A DNA stretch of 64,000 nt from Bradyrhizobium glycinis. Lineage in GTDB: Bacteria > Pseudomonadota > Alphaproteobacteria > Rhizobiales > Xanthobacteraceae. The DNA lies in NCBI RefSeq assembly GCF_016031655.1, contig NZ_JACCHQ010000006.1:1-64000 (forward strand), given 5' to 3'. The notes beneath the pieces are model-generated. The model was not told where the DNA came from. It did not search any database and was given only the letters and a program-made list of their open reading frames with translations. Numbering within the stretch: position 1 is the stretch's first letter; each line of letters starts with the position of its first letter. The position numbers were made by a program, and so were the translations under genes. Positions 35,348-44,455 of the stretch are shown in pieces.

Positions 35348-36088
35348 TCACTGGCCCTCGATCAGGTGCATGTCGCCCAGCGTGAGCGGCAGGCTGCGGA
35401 CGATGAGGTTCGCGATCGCTGCGCGCAGCCGCTCGCTCGAACCCGCACCCTCGAACGTCGCTTCGATCGGTCCGCTCGGGCCGGCGATCCGCACGGTTCC
35501 GGTGTTGTCGAGCGGCGCGGCCGCCCTCTTCTCGATCACGTCGAACGACTTGCCCTCGATGATGCGAACCTCATACAACGCGTGGATCAGTCCGTAGTCC
35601 GCAAGCAGCGTCCGATATTCGGCGAACCCGACGCCCTCGATGTTGCGGCCGTTTCCAAGCTTCGATCTCGCCCGGGTGATGACGATATACGCGTCCACTC
35701 CCTGCGGCGTGACATCGCTGCGAACCAGCTCCTTGAACGGGTCGCTCCGCAGCAGATTGACCGGCGCGACCGCCGAATCCCTGATCGCGGCGAAGGCCGC
35801 GCGCCGGTAGCTCACCGGTTGCACCTGAAACCGTCCGCTCAGCAGCTTCGTCGCCTCCTGGACGATCAGCTCGTCCAGCCCCCATGCGCTGATCGAGGCG
35901 GTCTGCGCGGCGTTGTCGAGCGCGGTCAGGCCGGCTCGCGTCAGGCTGATCTCCTCGCCAATGGCCGAGATGATGCCGACGGTCTTGATCGCCTGGAGCC
36001 GGCTCGCACGCGTCTCAAACGCCGCGGCGGCGCCGAGCGCGACGCAAGCGATCGCACAGGCGAGAATGAGGATGACCTTGCCGCGCAT
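35348..36088 (-). CDS. Hypothetical exported protein
   Basis: 246 residues. The N-terminus MRGKVILILACAIACVALGA followed by AAAFETRASR is a signal peptide or membrane anchor, so it is probably periplasmic. Later segments (VDAYIVITRARSKLGNGRNI and EVRIIEGKSFDVIEKRAA) suggest a globular alpha/beta domain; I do not recognise the family. It begins 3 nt after the stop of the MipA/OmpV gene, so the two form an operon, divergent from an OmpR-type two-component system. Confidence 0.7.
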   Translation of the reverse strand: MRGKVILILACAIACVALGAAAAFETRASRLQAIKTVGIISAIGEEISLTRAGLTALDNAAQTASISAWGLDELIVQEATKLLSGRFQVQPVSYRRAAFAAIRDSAVAPVNLLRSDPFKELVRSDVTPQGVDAYIVITRARSKLGNGRNIEGVGFAEYRTLLADYGLIHALYEVRIIEGKSFDVIEKRAAAPLDNTGTVRIAGPSGPIEATFEGAGSSERLRAAIANLIVRSLPLTLGDMHLIEGQ

Positions 36089-36091
36089 GAT

Positions 36092-36979
36092 CTATCGGAT
36101 CCTGAAATCGAACGAATAGGACGCACCGAGACCGACGGTGGTCTGGTTCGAGGATCCCCGCAGCTTCACCAGCGGGCTGTCCGCGGCATCGCCGAGTAGC
36201 TTCTCGTATTCGACATAGGCATGGACCTCCCACTGCGGATTGATGCGGTAGGAGATCTGGCTGCCGAAACCGACCGAGTGCGCACCGCCCCTGGCATCAT
36301 ATCTCGACAGCCCTGATGCCAGCGCCTGCACGTCATCGACGCCAAAATACGGCGCGGTGGCCTTGGTGCTCTTCCAGGTGAAGCGCGGGCCGGCGGAGAT
36401 CGTCAGCCTTTGAATCAGCGGCACGATGACGTCGGCAGAGACATCCGCCACGGTGCCGGTATGGCCGCCCATGGCCTGGCGCAATTCGCTGCGCAGGCGC
36501 AGCCAGTCGACCGGATAATATTCGACGAAGCCGCCGAGCTCGTAGGCAGCCTTGACGTCACCAAGGCCGGTCAGCTCCGCATATTTGCCGCTCTTGCGCG
36601 AGGATACGTATTTGAACGCAGGACCCGCGCGAAAATTGCCGACGTCGAGCAGCGCGATGCTGGCGCTGTCGCGCGGTCCGCGAAACTGGTCGACCGATCC
36701 GGCGCGGCGGATGGAGAAGATCGGGATCGGAACAAACCTTCCGTTGTTCGATCCGACGAACTCGGGCTTGTATTCGCCGCCGATGCCGACCATGACGGTC
36801 CAGTTTCCCGATGGCGAGGGCAGCATCGGCAGCTCGAACGGCGGCGCCGGCAGCGTGAACGCGGTCTGCGCCGATACTGATGGCGCAGTTGCCATGATCG
36901 CACCGAGCGTGGCGAGACAGGTGGTCGTCCGCCGCACAATCACCGTGAGGCGGAGAGCGGCTTCTTCGAAATCATTCAT
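36092..36979 (-). CDS. MipA/OmpV family outer-membrane protein
   Basis: 295 residues. It has a signal sequence (ATLGAIMATAPSVSAQ, cleaved near SAQ) then an MipA/OmpV beta barrel: NWTVMVGIGGEYKPEFVGSN, FVPIPIFSIRR, FRAGPAFKYVSSR and the terminal QTTVGLGASYSFDFRIR with the C-terminal aromatic pattern of outer-membrane proteins. Members scaffold peptidoglycan enzymes or respond to antimicrobial stress. The N-terminal residues before the hydrophobic core are unusually long, so the exact start is uncertain. Expression is probably controlled by the divergent OmpR-type regulator through direct repeats at 37055-37148. Confidence 0.85.
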   Translation of the reverse strand: MNDFEEAALRLTVIVRRTTTCLATLGAIMATAPSVSAQTAFTLPAPPFELPMLPSPSGNWTVMVGIGGEYKPEFVGSNNGRFVPIPIFSIRRAGSVDQFRGPRDSASIALLDVGNFRAGPAFKYVSSRKSGKYAELTGLGDVKAAYELGGFVEYYPVDWLRLRSELRQAMGGHTGTVADVSADVIVPLIQRLTISAGPRFTWKSTKATAPYFGVDDVQALASGLSRYDARGGAHSVGFGSQISYRINPQWEVHAYVEYEKLLGDAADSPLVKLRGSSNQTTVGLGASYSFDFRIR

Positions 36980-37054
36980 TGCAGGGGCCCCGGACCGGCC
37001 TTGCAGGCCGAGTCGACTGATGTGGTTCGGAGCCACAGCATCTGGTCCGGCAAA

Positions 37055-37148
37055 ATTGCCCCAAGATTGCAAGGTGCGATCCAATGCCTCGGGGATATGT
37101 CCGGTGCTGGCCAGGCGCGCCACCGGACCAACATTGCCCCAACATTGC
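37055..37148. promoter_or_regulatory. Two direct-repeat boxes, likely OmpR-type regulator sites
   Basis: ATTGCCCCAAGATTGC (37055-37070) and ATTGCCCCAACATTGC (37133-37148) are nearly identical. Each is a pair of ATTGC half-sites with 11-bp spacing, as expected for a dimer of an OmpR/PhoB-type regulator. The two boxes are 78 bp apart in the 352-bp region between the divergent mipA-like operon and the two-component genes. Autoregulation and control of the barrel gene are inferred. Nothing else is recognised in this stretch (36980-37331). Confidence 0.55.
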
Positions 37149-37331
37149 ACGGCCGCGATCACGCCCTCGAAACTTGACGGGCCATGCCCGCGAGCTCACC
37201 CGTTCCTGCCTTTTATTCGCCAAGCTCGCTGCCTTAATGGGACCCCTCGCGCACGAGCCGAAACGCCAGAATTCGGCCAGGGAGCGTCACGGTCAGGGTT
37301 TTGATGCCCCAGAGAGTCAAGGACGACCTAC

Positions 37332-38012
37332 GTGCGCTCCCTCGTGATCGAAGACGAACCACAGATCGGTGCCTATGTCAGCCGGCTGCTCGGGCAATTG
37401 CACGGCATCGTCGACCTCGTCGGCTCGATCGCCGATGCCCGCCAGGCGCTGGACAATTTCAAGTATGATCTGGCGATCGTCGACCGGATGCTGCCCGACG
37501 GAGATGCGCTCCAGGTGGTCACGGCCCTGAGCCAATCACCGGAACGGCCCGCAATCATCATGCTGACGTCCAAGGACGCCAAGGAGGATGTCGTCGAAGG
37601 ACTCAACGGCGGGGCCGACGACTATCTCGGCAAGCCGTTTGAGCCGCAGGAACTGATTGCGCGGGTGCGCGCGGTGCTGCGCCGGCCCCGGCTGCTCTCG
37701 CCATCGGTGCTGTCGCTCGGCAACGTCGAACTGCACCTCGGCAGCAACGAGGCGGTGGTCGCCGACACCAGGATCCTGTTGCGCCGGCGCGAGGCGCTGA
37801 TCCTGGGGGCGCTGCTGATGCGGCGCGACCGCGTCATCACCCGCGCCGCGCTGATCGAGGAGATCTACGGCTTCGACGACGAGATCGAGTCCAACACGCT
37901 CGAGGCACAGGTCTCGCGCCTGCGCAAGAAACTGGCCGAGCTCGGCGGCGACGTCGAGATCCGCAGCATGCGGGGGATCGGCTACATCCTGCGGCTGACA
38001 ACGCCGCGATGA
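37332..38012 (+). CDS. OmpR-family response regulator
   Basis: 226 residues. The receiver domain (1-115) has the acidic pair IEDEP, phospho-acceptor Asp51 (AIVDRML), Thr in IMLTSKDA and Lys101 (GKPFEPQ). The C-terminal winged helix (about 128-222) includes RRREALILGALLMRRDRVIT, SNTLEAQVSRLRKKL and RGIGYIL. It starts at GTG 37332; no ATG is near. It overlaps the sensor kinase by 4 nt (ATGA), so they are co-translated. Likely targets are the direct repeats just upstream. Confidence 0.92.
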   Translation: MRSLVIEDEPQIGAYVSRLLGQLHGIVDLVGSIADARQALDNFKYDLAIVDRMLPDGDALQVVTALSQSPERPAIIMLTSKDAKEDVVEGLNGGADDYLGKPFEPQELIARVRAVLRRPRLLSPSVLSLGNVELHLGSNEAVVADTRILLRRREALILGALLMRRDRVITRAALIEEIYGFDDEIESNTLEAQVSRLRKKLAELGGDVEIRSMRGIGYILRLTTPR

Positions 38013-39373
38013 GGTCGATCGCGCGAACCTTTGCTCTGTCGCTCGGCATCGCCGCGACGACGGTCTTCCTGATCATGGTCGCGATCTTCGTCTCGAAGTA
38101 TCCGATGGAGGAACGCGAGTTCAGAGCCTGCCGGGTCGTGGCTGCCATTCTCGATCGCGCCACTGATATCAATGGTCAAAACCTCACGGTACGCTCGACT
38201 CCCGCGCTCGAGGAATTGAAAGCGGACAGTCCGAACCTCTGGTACGTGGTGTCAGTGGGCGACCTTGTCAGCGAGTACGGAAGCGAGCACCGGCCGCCGC
38301 TTCCTTTCGCATTCCCCTATCGCGGGCCCGTCGGCTTGTCCGTCTTCAGCACCCAGGACCAGAACAGCACGTTCTGTCTCGCCGTTGCGCAACGGGGCCC
38401 CCTGCGGCTCACGACGATGGTCGGCGAGCCTCAGGTCCGCTTCGGCCGGATCGCAAGAAACTTCCTCGTCCGCAACACTTTTTCGATCGCCGTGGTGGCG
38501 CTGGCCTTTGCGACGACCGTTGCCGTTGGTTCAGCGCTTGCCGCACGTTTCGTCTCGCGCGGCATCGAACGGGTGGCACGCCGCGCGCTCGCGATCGATC
38601 CTTCGGCGCCGCAAGGCCTGATCTCCCTGTCCGAGGTCCCTCGCGAGCTGAAGCCACTGATCGAGGCGCTGAACCGCGCTTTCGGCGAGATCGACGCCTA
38701 TATCCGGATGCAGCGCCGCTTTCTCGGCAATGCCGCCCATCAGCTCCGCACGCCGCTGACGCTGCTGCGCGCCAAGATCGACGATGTGCCTGATCCAGCC
38801 CTGAAGGCCGAGCTGGTGCGCGACGTCCGCCGGCTGACCTCGCTGGTCTCGGCGATGCTGGACCTGGCGCGATTGCAAAATCATGCGAGCGAGAAGCGTC
38901 CGATCGATCTGGCCCAGATCACGCTGGACGTGCTGGCCGATTTCAGCCCGTCGGCGCTGGACGCCGGCATCGAGCTTGCGCTGGAGCACGATGGAGAAGG
39001 TCCATTCGTGGTGCAGGGCGTGGACGCCGCGATCCGAAGTGCGCTTGCCAATCTCGTCGGCAACGCGCTCATCCACGCCCATGGCGCGCGGCGCATCGTT
39101 GCCACGGTCAGCTGCGATGGCGTGTCGATTCACGATGATGGTGCGGGCCTGCCCGACGGCGCCGAACACAGGCTGACCGAGCCGTTTCAGACCGGGAGTG
39201 CCGCAGGTGAAGGCGCCGGTCTCGGCCTGTCGATCGTCCGCGAGATCATGGCGGCCCATGGCGGGGAGTTGCTCGTCGCTTCCGCGCCCGGCTGCGGCAC
39301 GACGATGCGCCTGCGCTTTGCCGCGGCCGCCGCGCCGGCGAGATCTCCGCAGCTCGATCTGCAAGAGCATTGA
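38009..39373 (+). CDS. Sensor histidine kinase, partner of the OmpR-type regulator
   Basis: 454 residues in the inner membrane. TM1 is about 7-28, a periplasmic sensor domain follows (about 30-155, with Cys41 and Cys123), and TM2 is about 158-180. A HAMP-like linker leads to HisKA with phospho-His244 (GNAAHQLRTPLTLLRAKID), then HATPase with the N box LVGNALIHAH and G boxes DDGAGLP and GAGLGLSIVREIM. All kinase residues are intact. The signal is unknown; control of an outer-membrane MipA-like protein suggests envelope sensing. Confidence 0.92.
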   Translation: MRSIARTFALSLGIAATTVFLIMVAIFVSKYPMEEREFRACRVVAAILDRATDINGQNLTVRSTPALEELKADSPNLWYVVSVGDLVSEYGSEHRPPLPFAFPYRGPVGLSVFSTQDQNSTFCLAVAQRGPLRLTTMVGEPQVRFGRIARNFLVRNTFSIAVVALAFATTVAVGSALAARFVSRGIERVARRALAIDPSAPQGLISLSEVPRELKPLIEALNRAFGEIDAYIRMQRRFLGNAAHQLRTPLTLLRAKIDDVPDPALKAELVRDVRRLTSLVSAMLDLARLQNHASEKRPIDLAQITLDVLADFSPSALDAGIELALEHDGEGPFVVQGVDAAIRSALANLVGNALIHAHGARRIVATVSCDGVSIHDDGAGLPDGAEHRLTEPFQTGSAAGEGAGLGLSIVREIMAAHGGELLVASAPGCGTTMRLRFAAAAAPARSPQLDLQEH

Positions 39374-39566
39374 GCGGTGCCCATCGGCGCCTTCTGCGAA
39401 ACCGTCCGGAAACATTGGCGCGGAAAACTTCTTCCGCGTTTCGTCCCTTCGCATCAAGCAATCAATATCTGCGCCGAAGACAACGGGAATGTTCGCGCAC
39501 GAGCGAACCTGTGCCGCCATCGCGGCGACCAAACCATCGATTGACATCTTCCACGGAGATTTTCCA

Positions 39567-39836
39567 ATGCGTGTTCTCTCGATGATTGCCGTTGCCGGTG
39601 CCATGATTGCGAGCTCGGCCGCCGCGTTCGCCAGCGAGCTTCCCTCCTACGAAGTGACGTCGTTTCCGATCACGACAACGCAAGTGCAGGTGCTCGGCGG
39701 CGCCGGCGTCGAGGAGCAGTCTGCGAGCCCTGCGATGATCGTCGCCGGCATGCCAGCCTCGCCCGTGCAGGTCTCCGTGCTGTCGCCGCGGATCAAGCAG
39801 CTCGCGAGCACGGGTTCGAATAACCAGGCGCACTAA
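39567..39836 (+). CDS. Small secreted protein
   Basis: 89 residues. MRVLSMIAVAGAMIASSAAA plus FASELPSY is a clear signal peptide, so the mature protein is about 64 residues in the periplasm. No domain is recognised; the sequence is Ser/Val/Gln-rich (VTSFPITTTQVQVLGG). The ATG at 39567 has a CACGGAGAT ribosome-binding site. It follows the sensor kinase by 193 nt and could share its regulon (inference). Confidence 0.7.
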   Translation: MRVLSMIAVAGAMIASSAAAFASELPSYEVTSFPITTTQVQVLGGAGVEEQSASPAMIVAGMPASPVQVSVLSPRIKQLASTGSNNQAH

Positions 39837-39889
39837 GCTTGGCTCGTCAAACGACAACGATCACTTCTTGCGCGCTGAATTTCCCACCA

Positions 39890-39975
39890 CGTCATGGCCG
39901 GGCTTGTCCCGGCCATCCACGTCTCACTCGGCGGCACCAAGAACGTGGATGCCCGGGACGAGCCCGGGCATGACG
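39890..39975. repeat. Palindromic repeat CGTCATGGCCGGGC type
   Basis: CGTCATGGCCGGGCTTGTCC and CGGCCATCCACGT, then ACGTGGATGCCCGGG and GAGCCCGGGCATGACG: the two arms pair almost perfectly over about 35 bp. It lies between convergent genes. Confidence 0.75.
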
Positions 39976-40006
39976 GCCTCTTCCACCTCACGCGAATGAC
40001 GCGCGT

Positions 40007-40360
40007 CTACGTCATGCTGCCCGGCATGAAGCAGCGCACGCGCGGATGGCCGTCGATATAGTGCTTCCACACCATGGTGCGGCCGATCTTGTTCGGCACG
40101 GTGATCACGGCGCCGTCGGGCACCACGACCCACTCGTCGTCGATGCGCACGCGGTAGCGACCGCGATCGGACTCCCAATCGACATCGGCGATGACGTAGC
40201 CGTCCGCATCCGAGCAGCATTGCCCGAACTCGCTACGCAGGCTCTCGAACCAGGGTTTCAGGGGCGAGTTGGCGAAGCGGCCGTCGTCGCGTGCCAGCGC
40301 GGAATGCGTCAGAACCGTCAGCCCCAGCAGCACGGCGGCACACTGTCTTGCAGGTTTCAT
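40007..40360 (-). CDS. Hypothetical secreted protein
   Basis: 117 residues with a signal peptide (MKPARQCAAVLLGLTVLTHS, then ALARDD). The mature part has a Cys pair and a conserved-looking core FGQCCSDADGYVIADVDWES, RYRVRIDDEWVVVPDGAVIT and HPRVRCFMPGS. Similar small secreted proteins are frequent in Bradyrhizobium, but no function is known to me. The start at 40360 is chosen because it begins the signal peptide; a longer frame to 40396 does not. Confidence 0.75.
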   Translation of the reverse strand: MKPARQCAAVLLGLTVLTHSALARDDGRFANSPLKPWFESLRSEFGQCCSDADGYVIADVDWESDRGRYRVRIDDEWVVVPDGAVITVPNKIGRTMVWKHYIDGHPRVRCFMPGSMT

Positions 40361-40621
40361 GTGATCTCCGCGGTCGAAGTGATCACCGCAGGGCAAACGC
40401 TGCCGTCCGCCGTCCGCATGGTGCGCGGCAGGCGTGGAGACGGCGACTCGCTCCCCCAGCAGCTTTGCCGGAAGCTATGCAAATCCAGCGCCAGCGCGCA
40501 TTCCGGGGAACTACTGGAGCAGGTCCGAGGCGCGTTTGCTCATCGGCGAAGATGGCCGCACAGGCTGGAGACCCTGCGCCAGGGCGAGAGCTTTTGAGGC
40601 AGCGCAGCGCGGCTTGCGCCC

Positions 40622-41215
40622 TTACTGCTTTGCCGGGGCCATCATCGCGCCGCCCTTCTTCGCCGCGGGCGCCGGTTGCTTGGCGGCTGCAGCCTGCGCG
40701 GGCAAGTATTTTGCGACGATGGCAGGATCGACCTGCGCGATGTAGGCATCGGGCAGGCGCGTCCAGGTCTCGTCCTTGCCGAGCAGGGCGATGCCGAGAT
40801 AGCCGCGCAGCGTCAGGGTCTGGCCGTCGGGGCTGACTCGCATGTTGGCCTTCCAGATCTGGCCGTCGCGCGGATTGAGCACGTTACCGCCTTCGTACTT
40901 CAATCCTTCGCGCTTCATGTTGCGGACGAAGGAGATGCCGAGCACCGGCGCGTTCTTGCGATCGTCGGTGCACTTCGAGCAGACCTCGTTCGGATCGTCG
41001 GCCGGCCGCGGGAAGGTTTTGGCGATCACGCCTTCGAAGACACCGTTGCGATCAATGAAGAGGAACCATCCGACCGTCCTGCCGTCTTCCACCTTCTGCC
41101 AGAGCCCCGCAGCCGTGGGCTCGGCGGTCTGCGCCGCACACGGCGTCACCGTCGCGAGCGACAATGCGAGCGCCAGGAAGGAGAGCAGCCGAAAGCTGGA
41201 AACGAGAGTCCGCAT
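40622..41215 (-). CDS. DUF2147 family secreted protein
   Basis: 197 residues. Signal peptide [20 protein letters not shown] ending at CAAQ. The DUF2147 core reads [33 protein letters not shown] and [20 protein letters not shown] with a final [17 protein letters not shown], matching the family (calycin-like barrel, periplasmic). The C-terminus is Ala/Lys/Pro-rich. The start is 41215, with AAGG 8 nt upstream; other in-frame ATG/GTG codons lie just upstream within a tandem repeat that carries this ribosome-binding site. Confidence 0.82.
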   Translation of the reverse strand: MRTLVSSFRLLSFLALALSLATVTPCAAQTAEPTAAGLWQKVEDGRTVGWFLFIDRNGVFEGVIAKTFPRPADDPNEVCSKCTDDRKNAPVLGISFVRNMKREGLKYEGGNVLNPRDGQIWKANMRVSPDGQTLTLRGYLGIALLGKDETWTRLPDAYIAQVDPAIVAKYLPAQAAAAKQPAPAAKKGGAMMAPAKQ

Positions 41216-41221
41216 TATCAT

Positions 41222-41300
41222 CACCTTGCTGAGCCAATCACCTTGCGGAGCCAAGACCTTGCTGAGCCACACTTGCTAAGCCAAAAACCTGGCCAAGCCT
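41222..41300. repeat. Degenerate tandem repeat of about 17 bp upstream of the DUF2147 gene
   Basis: On the minus strand the unit GGCTCAGCAAGGTGAT recurs four to five times with decreasing fidelity (GGCTCCGCAAGG, GGCTCAGCAAGG, GGCTTAGCAAG). Each unit carries a CAAGG Shine-Dalgarno-like core; the last one serves the DUF2147 start. Confidence 0.6.
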
Positions 41301-41386
41301 ACGACCGGAATGGCCGCAGACTAAGGCGATTTCGCGAACGGTTCCAGCACCAGAAACATGGGGCATCGCCGCCCCGAGGGCTTCCG

Positions 41387-42424
<1,038 letters not shown>

Positions 42425-42597
42425 TTATCGATCGTTATCGGTTGGACGGCGCCCGTTGGGCAGAGGTGACCCTGCCTGTCTAGCCAACGGGGATGGAACA
42501 GGGAAGGCATAAAAGCGGGATCGCCCCGCAGCCGCGCCCACTTGCCGGGCCAAAATAACTGGGCTGTAACGAGGATGGATATGACGGAGATCAATCG

Positions 42598-43065
42598 GTG
42601 AACGCACCAGCCCGCCTCGACACGACCCCGCGCCTTGAGGACTTTCCGTTTCGCCTCAGCGACAACGTCCGGTTCGGCGACTTAGACCCGAACCAGCACG
42701 TCAACAACGCGGTCTACGCCACCTATTTCGAGACCGGCCGTGTCACGCTGATGAAGCTTCCCGAATACGGGCTGACCCCTCCGGGGCTCGCCTGGATCAT
42801 GGTGCGCCTCGACATGCATTTTCGCGCCGAGCTGCACTGGCCGGGCAAGATCGAGCTCGGCCTCGGCGTGGTCAAGCTCGGGCGAACGTCGGTGACATTC
42901 GAGCAGGTCGTGTTCTCGAACGGCACCTGCATCGCGTCGGCGACGTCCGTCGGCGTCCTGCTCGACGAGGCGACGCGGCGACCGGTGCCGCTCACCGCAG
43001 AGGTGATCGAGAAGCTCAGACCCTGGCACAAGCGCGGCATCGAGGTCGCGCCGCCGGGCATTTAG
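42598..43065 (+). CDS. Acyl-CoA thioesterase, 4HBT/hotdog family
   Basis: 155 residues, single hotdog domain. The catalytic region DNVRFGDLDPNQHVNNAVYA has the Asp of 4-hydroxybenzoyl-CoA-type thioesterases, followed by YFETGRVTLM and WIMVRLDMHFRAELHWPG. The substrate is unknown. It starts at GTG 42598. The stop codon TAG is the first three bases of a dispersed repeat (43063-43167), suggesting that the repeat defined the present C-terminus. It is divergent from the FNR gene. Confidence 0.85.
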   Translation: MNAPARLDTTPRLEDFPFRLSDNVRFGDLDPNQHVNNAVYATYFETGRVTLMKLPEYGLTPPGLAWIMVRLDMHFRAELHWPGKIELGLGVVKLGRTSVTFEQVVFSNGTCIASATSVGVLLDEATRRPVPLTAEVIEKLRPWHKRGIEVAPPGI

Positions 43066-43167
43066 AGCATGATCCGGAAAAAGTGTGTAGCGGTTTTCCG
43101 AAGAGATCATGCTCAAACAATAACCTAAAGCGCGATGACGATTCATCCCAATCGCATCGCGCTTTAG
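43063..43167. repeat. Dispersed repeat TAGAGCATGATCCGG type
   Basis: Left palindrome TAGAGCATGATCCGG with AGCGGTTTTCCG and GATCATGCTC, then AAACAATAACC and a right palindrome TAAAGCGCGATGACG to CATCGCGCTTTAG. It provides the stop codon of the thioesterase gene and probably a terminator between convergent genes. Confidence 0.7.
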
Positions 43168-43196
43168 TCGACTTGGATAGTCTACTTGAAGACGGA

Positions 43197-43517
43197 TCAG
43201 GCCTGACGCTCGGGCGTCGCCACGACGAGACCGTCGAGCTCGTCGGAGACCTTGATCTGGCAAGACAGGCGCGAATTCGGGCGCACGTCGAAGCCGAAGT
43301 CGAGCATGTCCTCTTCCATCGGCGTCGGGCTGCCGACCTTCTCGCGCCAGGCTTCGTCGACATAGACATGGCAGGTTGCGCAGGCGCAGGCGCCGCCGCA
43401 TTCGGCCTCGATGCCGGGAATGCTGTTGCGGATCGCAGCTTCCATCACGGTTGCGCCGTTCTCGATTTCCACCGTGCGGGTTTCGCCCTTGTGGTCGACA
43501 AAGTGAATCTTGGCCAT
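43197..43517 (-). CDS. [2Fe-2S] ferredoxin, adrenodoxin/putidaredoxin type
   Basis: 106 residues. The cluster ligands are Cys40, Cys46, Cys49 and Cys86 ([18 protein letters not shown] and RLSCQIKV), the C-x5-C-x2-C...C spacing of vertebrate-type ferredoxins that serve P450s, Fe-S assembly or ring hydroxylases. The C-terminal [11 protein letters not shown] is also typical. Cytoplasmic. The FNR at 41387-42415 is a natural electron donor in the neighbourhood, though on a separate transcript. ATG at 43517 with a weak ribosome-binding site. Confidence 0.92.
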   Translation of the reverse strand: MAKIHFVDHKGETRTVEIENGATVMEAAIRNSIPGIEAECGGACACATCHVYVDEAWREKVGSPTPMEEDMLDFGFDVRPNSRLSCQIKVSDELDGLVVATPERQA

Positions 43518-43596
43518 GTGTGCTCGTGCTGCCGCGGTGCTTTGAATGAAGGAGGGTCCCGGCTGTCCTATAACGGGTCGGTCAGCCCGGCGCCAT

Positions 43597-43683
43597 AGCG
43601 TTTTGTGACGAATTGAATCCCTGCTTTGCAGGAAGAAAACGCGTCAAAACAAGCGACTAAAGCCTAGCTCCGGCCGTATCGGC
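43597..43683. repeat. Mosaic intergenic repeat (AGCGTTTT...GAAAACGCGTCAAAAC), diverged copy 3
   Basis: AGCGTTTTGTGACGAATTGA with a different centre (CCCTGCTTTGCAGG), then AAGAAAACGCGTCAAAACAA and a degenerate right hairpin. It runs up to the stop codon of the Hpt gene. Confidence 0.6.
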
Positions 43684-44058
43684 TCAACGCTTCAGCATCG
43701 CCGCGATGGCAGCGCGGGCCTCGGCCACCGCCTCTTTCAGCGCGGCGAAGGCGTGGGGCCGGCCATGGCCGGTCCGGATCGCAGTCTCCAGGCTGGCAGC
43801 GGCATCGGCCACCGCAAAGGCGCCGATCCCGCGCGCCGAGCCCTTGAGCTTGTGCGCGAGCGTGCCGGTCTCGGCGGGCGATGCCGTCATCGCCGCGAGC
43901 AGACGGGCCGCCTGCTCCGCGAACATGGCCAGCACTTCCTGCTCCAGCTCAGCGTCGCCGAGCGTCATCCGGGAGAGGTGATCGAGGTCGAGCGGGCTGT
44001 CGATGGGCGCAAGCGGGGGCGAAGGCATCCAGTCCATCCCTTGCAGTTCAGGCGTCAT
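43684..44058 (-). CDS. Hpt (histidine phosphotransfer) domain protein
   Basis: 124 residues, a single four-helix Hpt domain. Phospho-acceptor His69 sits in LAHKLKGSARGIGAFAVADA, the canonical HxxKGxA motif. Upstream DLDHLSRMTLGDAELEQEVL is the first helix of the domain. It would relay phosphate between a hybrid kinase and a response regulator; no partner is adjacent. A SixA-type phosphatase is encoded at 15.5 kb. Start at 44058 by first ATG; ATGs at residues 8 and 11 are alternatives. It is divergent from the giant GPR-like gene. Confidence 0.88.
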   Translation of the reverse strand: MTPELQGMDWMPSPPLAPIDSPLDLDHLSRMTLGDAELEQEVLAMFAEQAARLLAAMTASPAETGTLAHKLKGSARGIGAFAVADAAASLETAIRTGHGRPHAFAALKEAVAEARAAIAAMLKR

Positions 44059-44252
44059 GGCGCAGGCCCCGGCATCGCGCGACGGCCGCCGGTCCGGCGG
44101 GTCAGGTTCCCCTCACCCAAGCATGGAAATGGTTAACGAAATGTTTGGGGGATTTGACGTAGATCCGCCGGTTTATTGACGAAAAGTTGCCGCAATTGGC
44201 TTGGTCCGGCTGAGAATTGCGTTGATTGCTAAGGCGTTACGGCGCGATCCTG

Positions 44253-44277
44253 TTAACGATGATTAAGAATGTCTTAA
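44253..44277 (+). promoter_or_regulatory. CtrA-type boxes upstream of the GPR/RgsE-like gene
   Basis: TTAA-GAATGTC-TTAA (44263-44277) matches the CtrA spacing TTAA-N7-TTAA exactly; an overlapping TTAAC-N5-TTAA (44253-44266) extends it. It lies about 180 bp upstream of the giant gene's ATG and 195 bp upstream of the divergent Hpt start. Elsewhere in this 397-bp gap (44059-44455) I see only one further TTAAC (near 44134) and no gene. Confidence 0.6.
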
Positions 44278-44455
44278 TCGCGGGCATTTCATTCGCGACG
44301 CTCTGCCAATAGGATGTTGCAGAAATTGGCGGACAAGCCGTCCGGGTGGGGACGGCTCGGAGATCCGCGCAAGCGGCATGATCCGGTCTGTGGGCTTGCG
44401 CCGCGCGCAGGGCTCGCGGGGGGACGCGTACAAGTAACGAGGGCTCGGACTGAAC

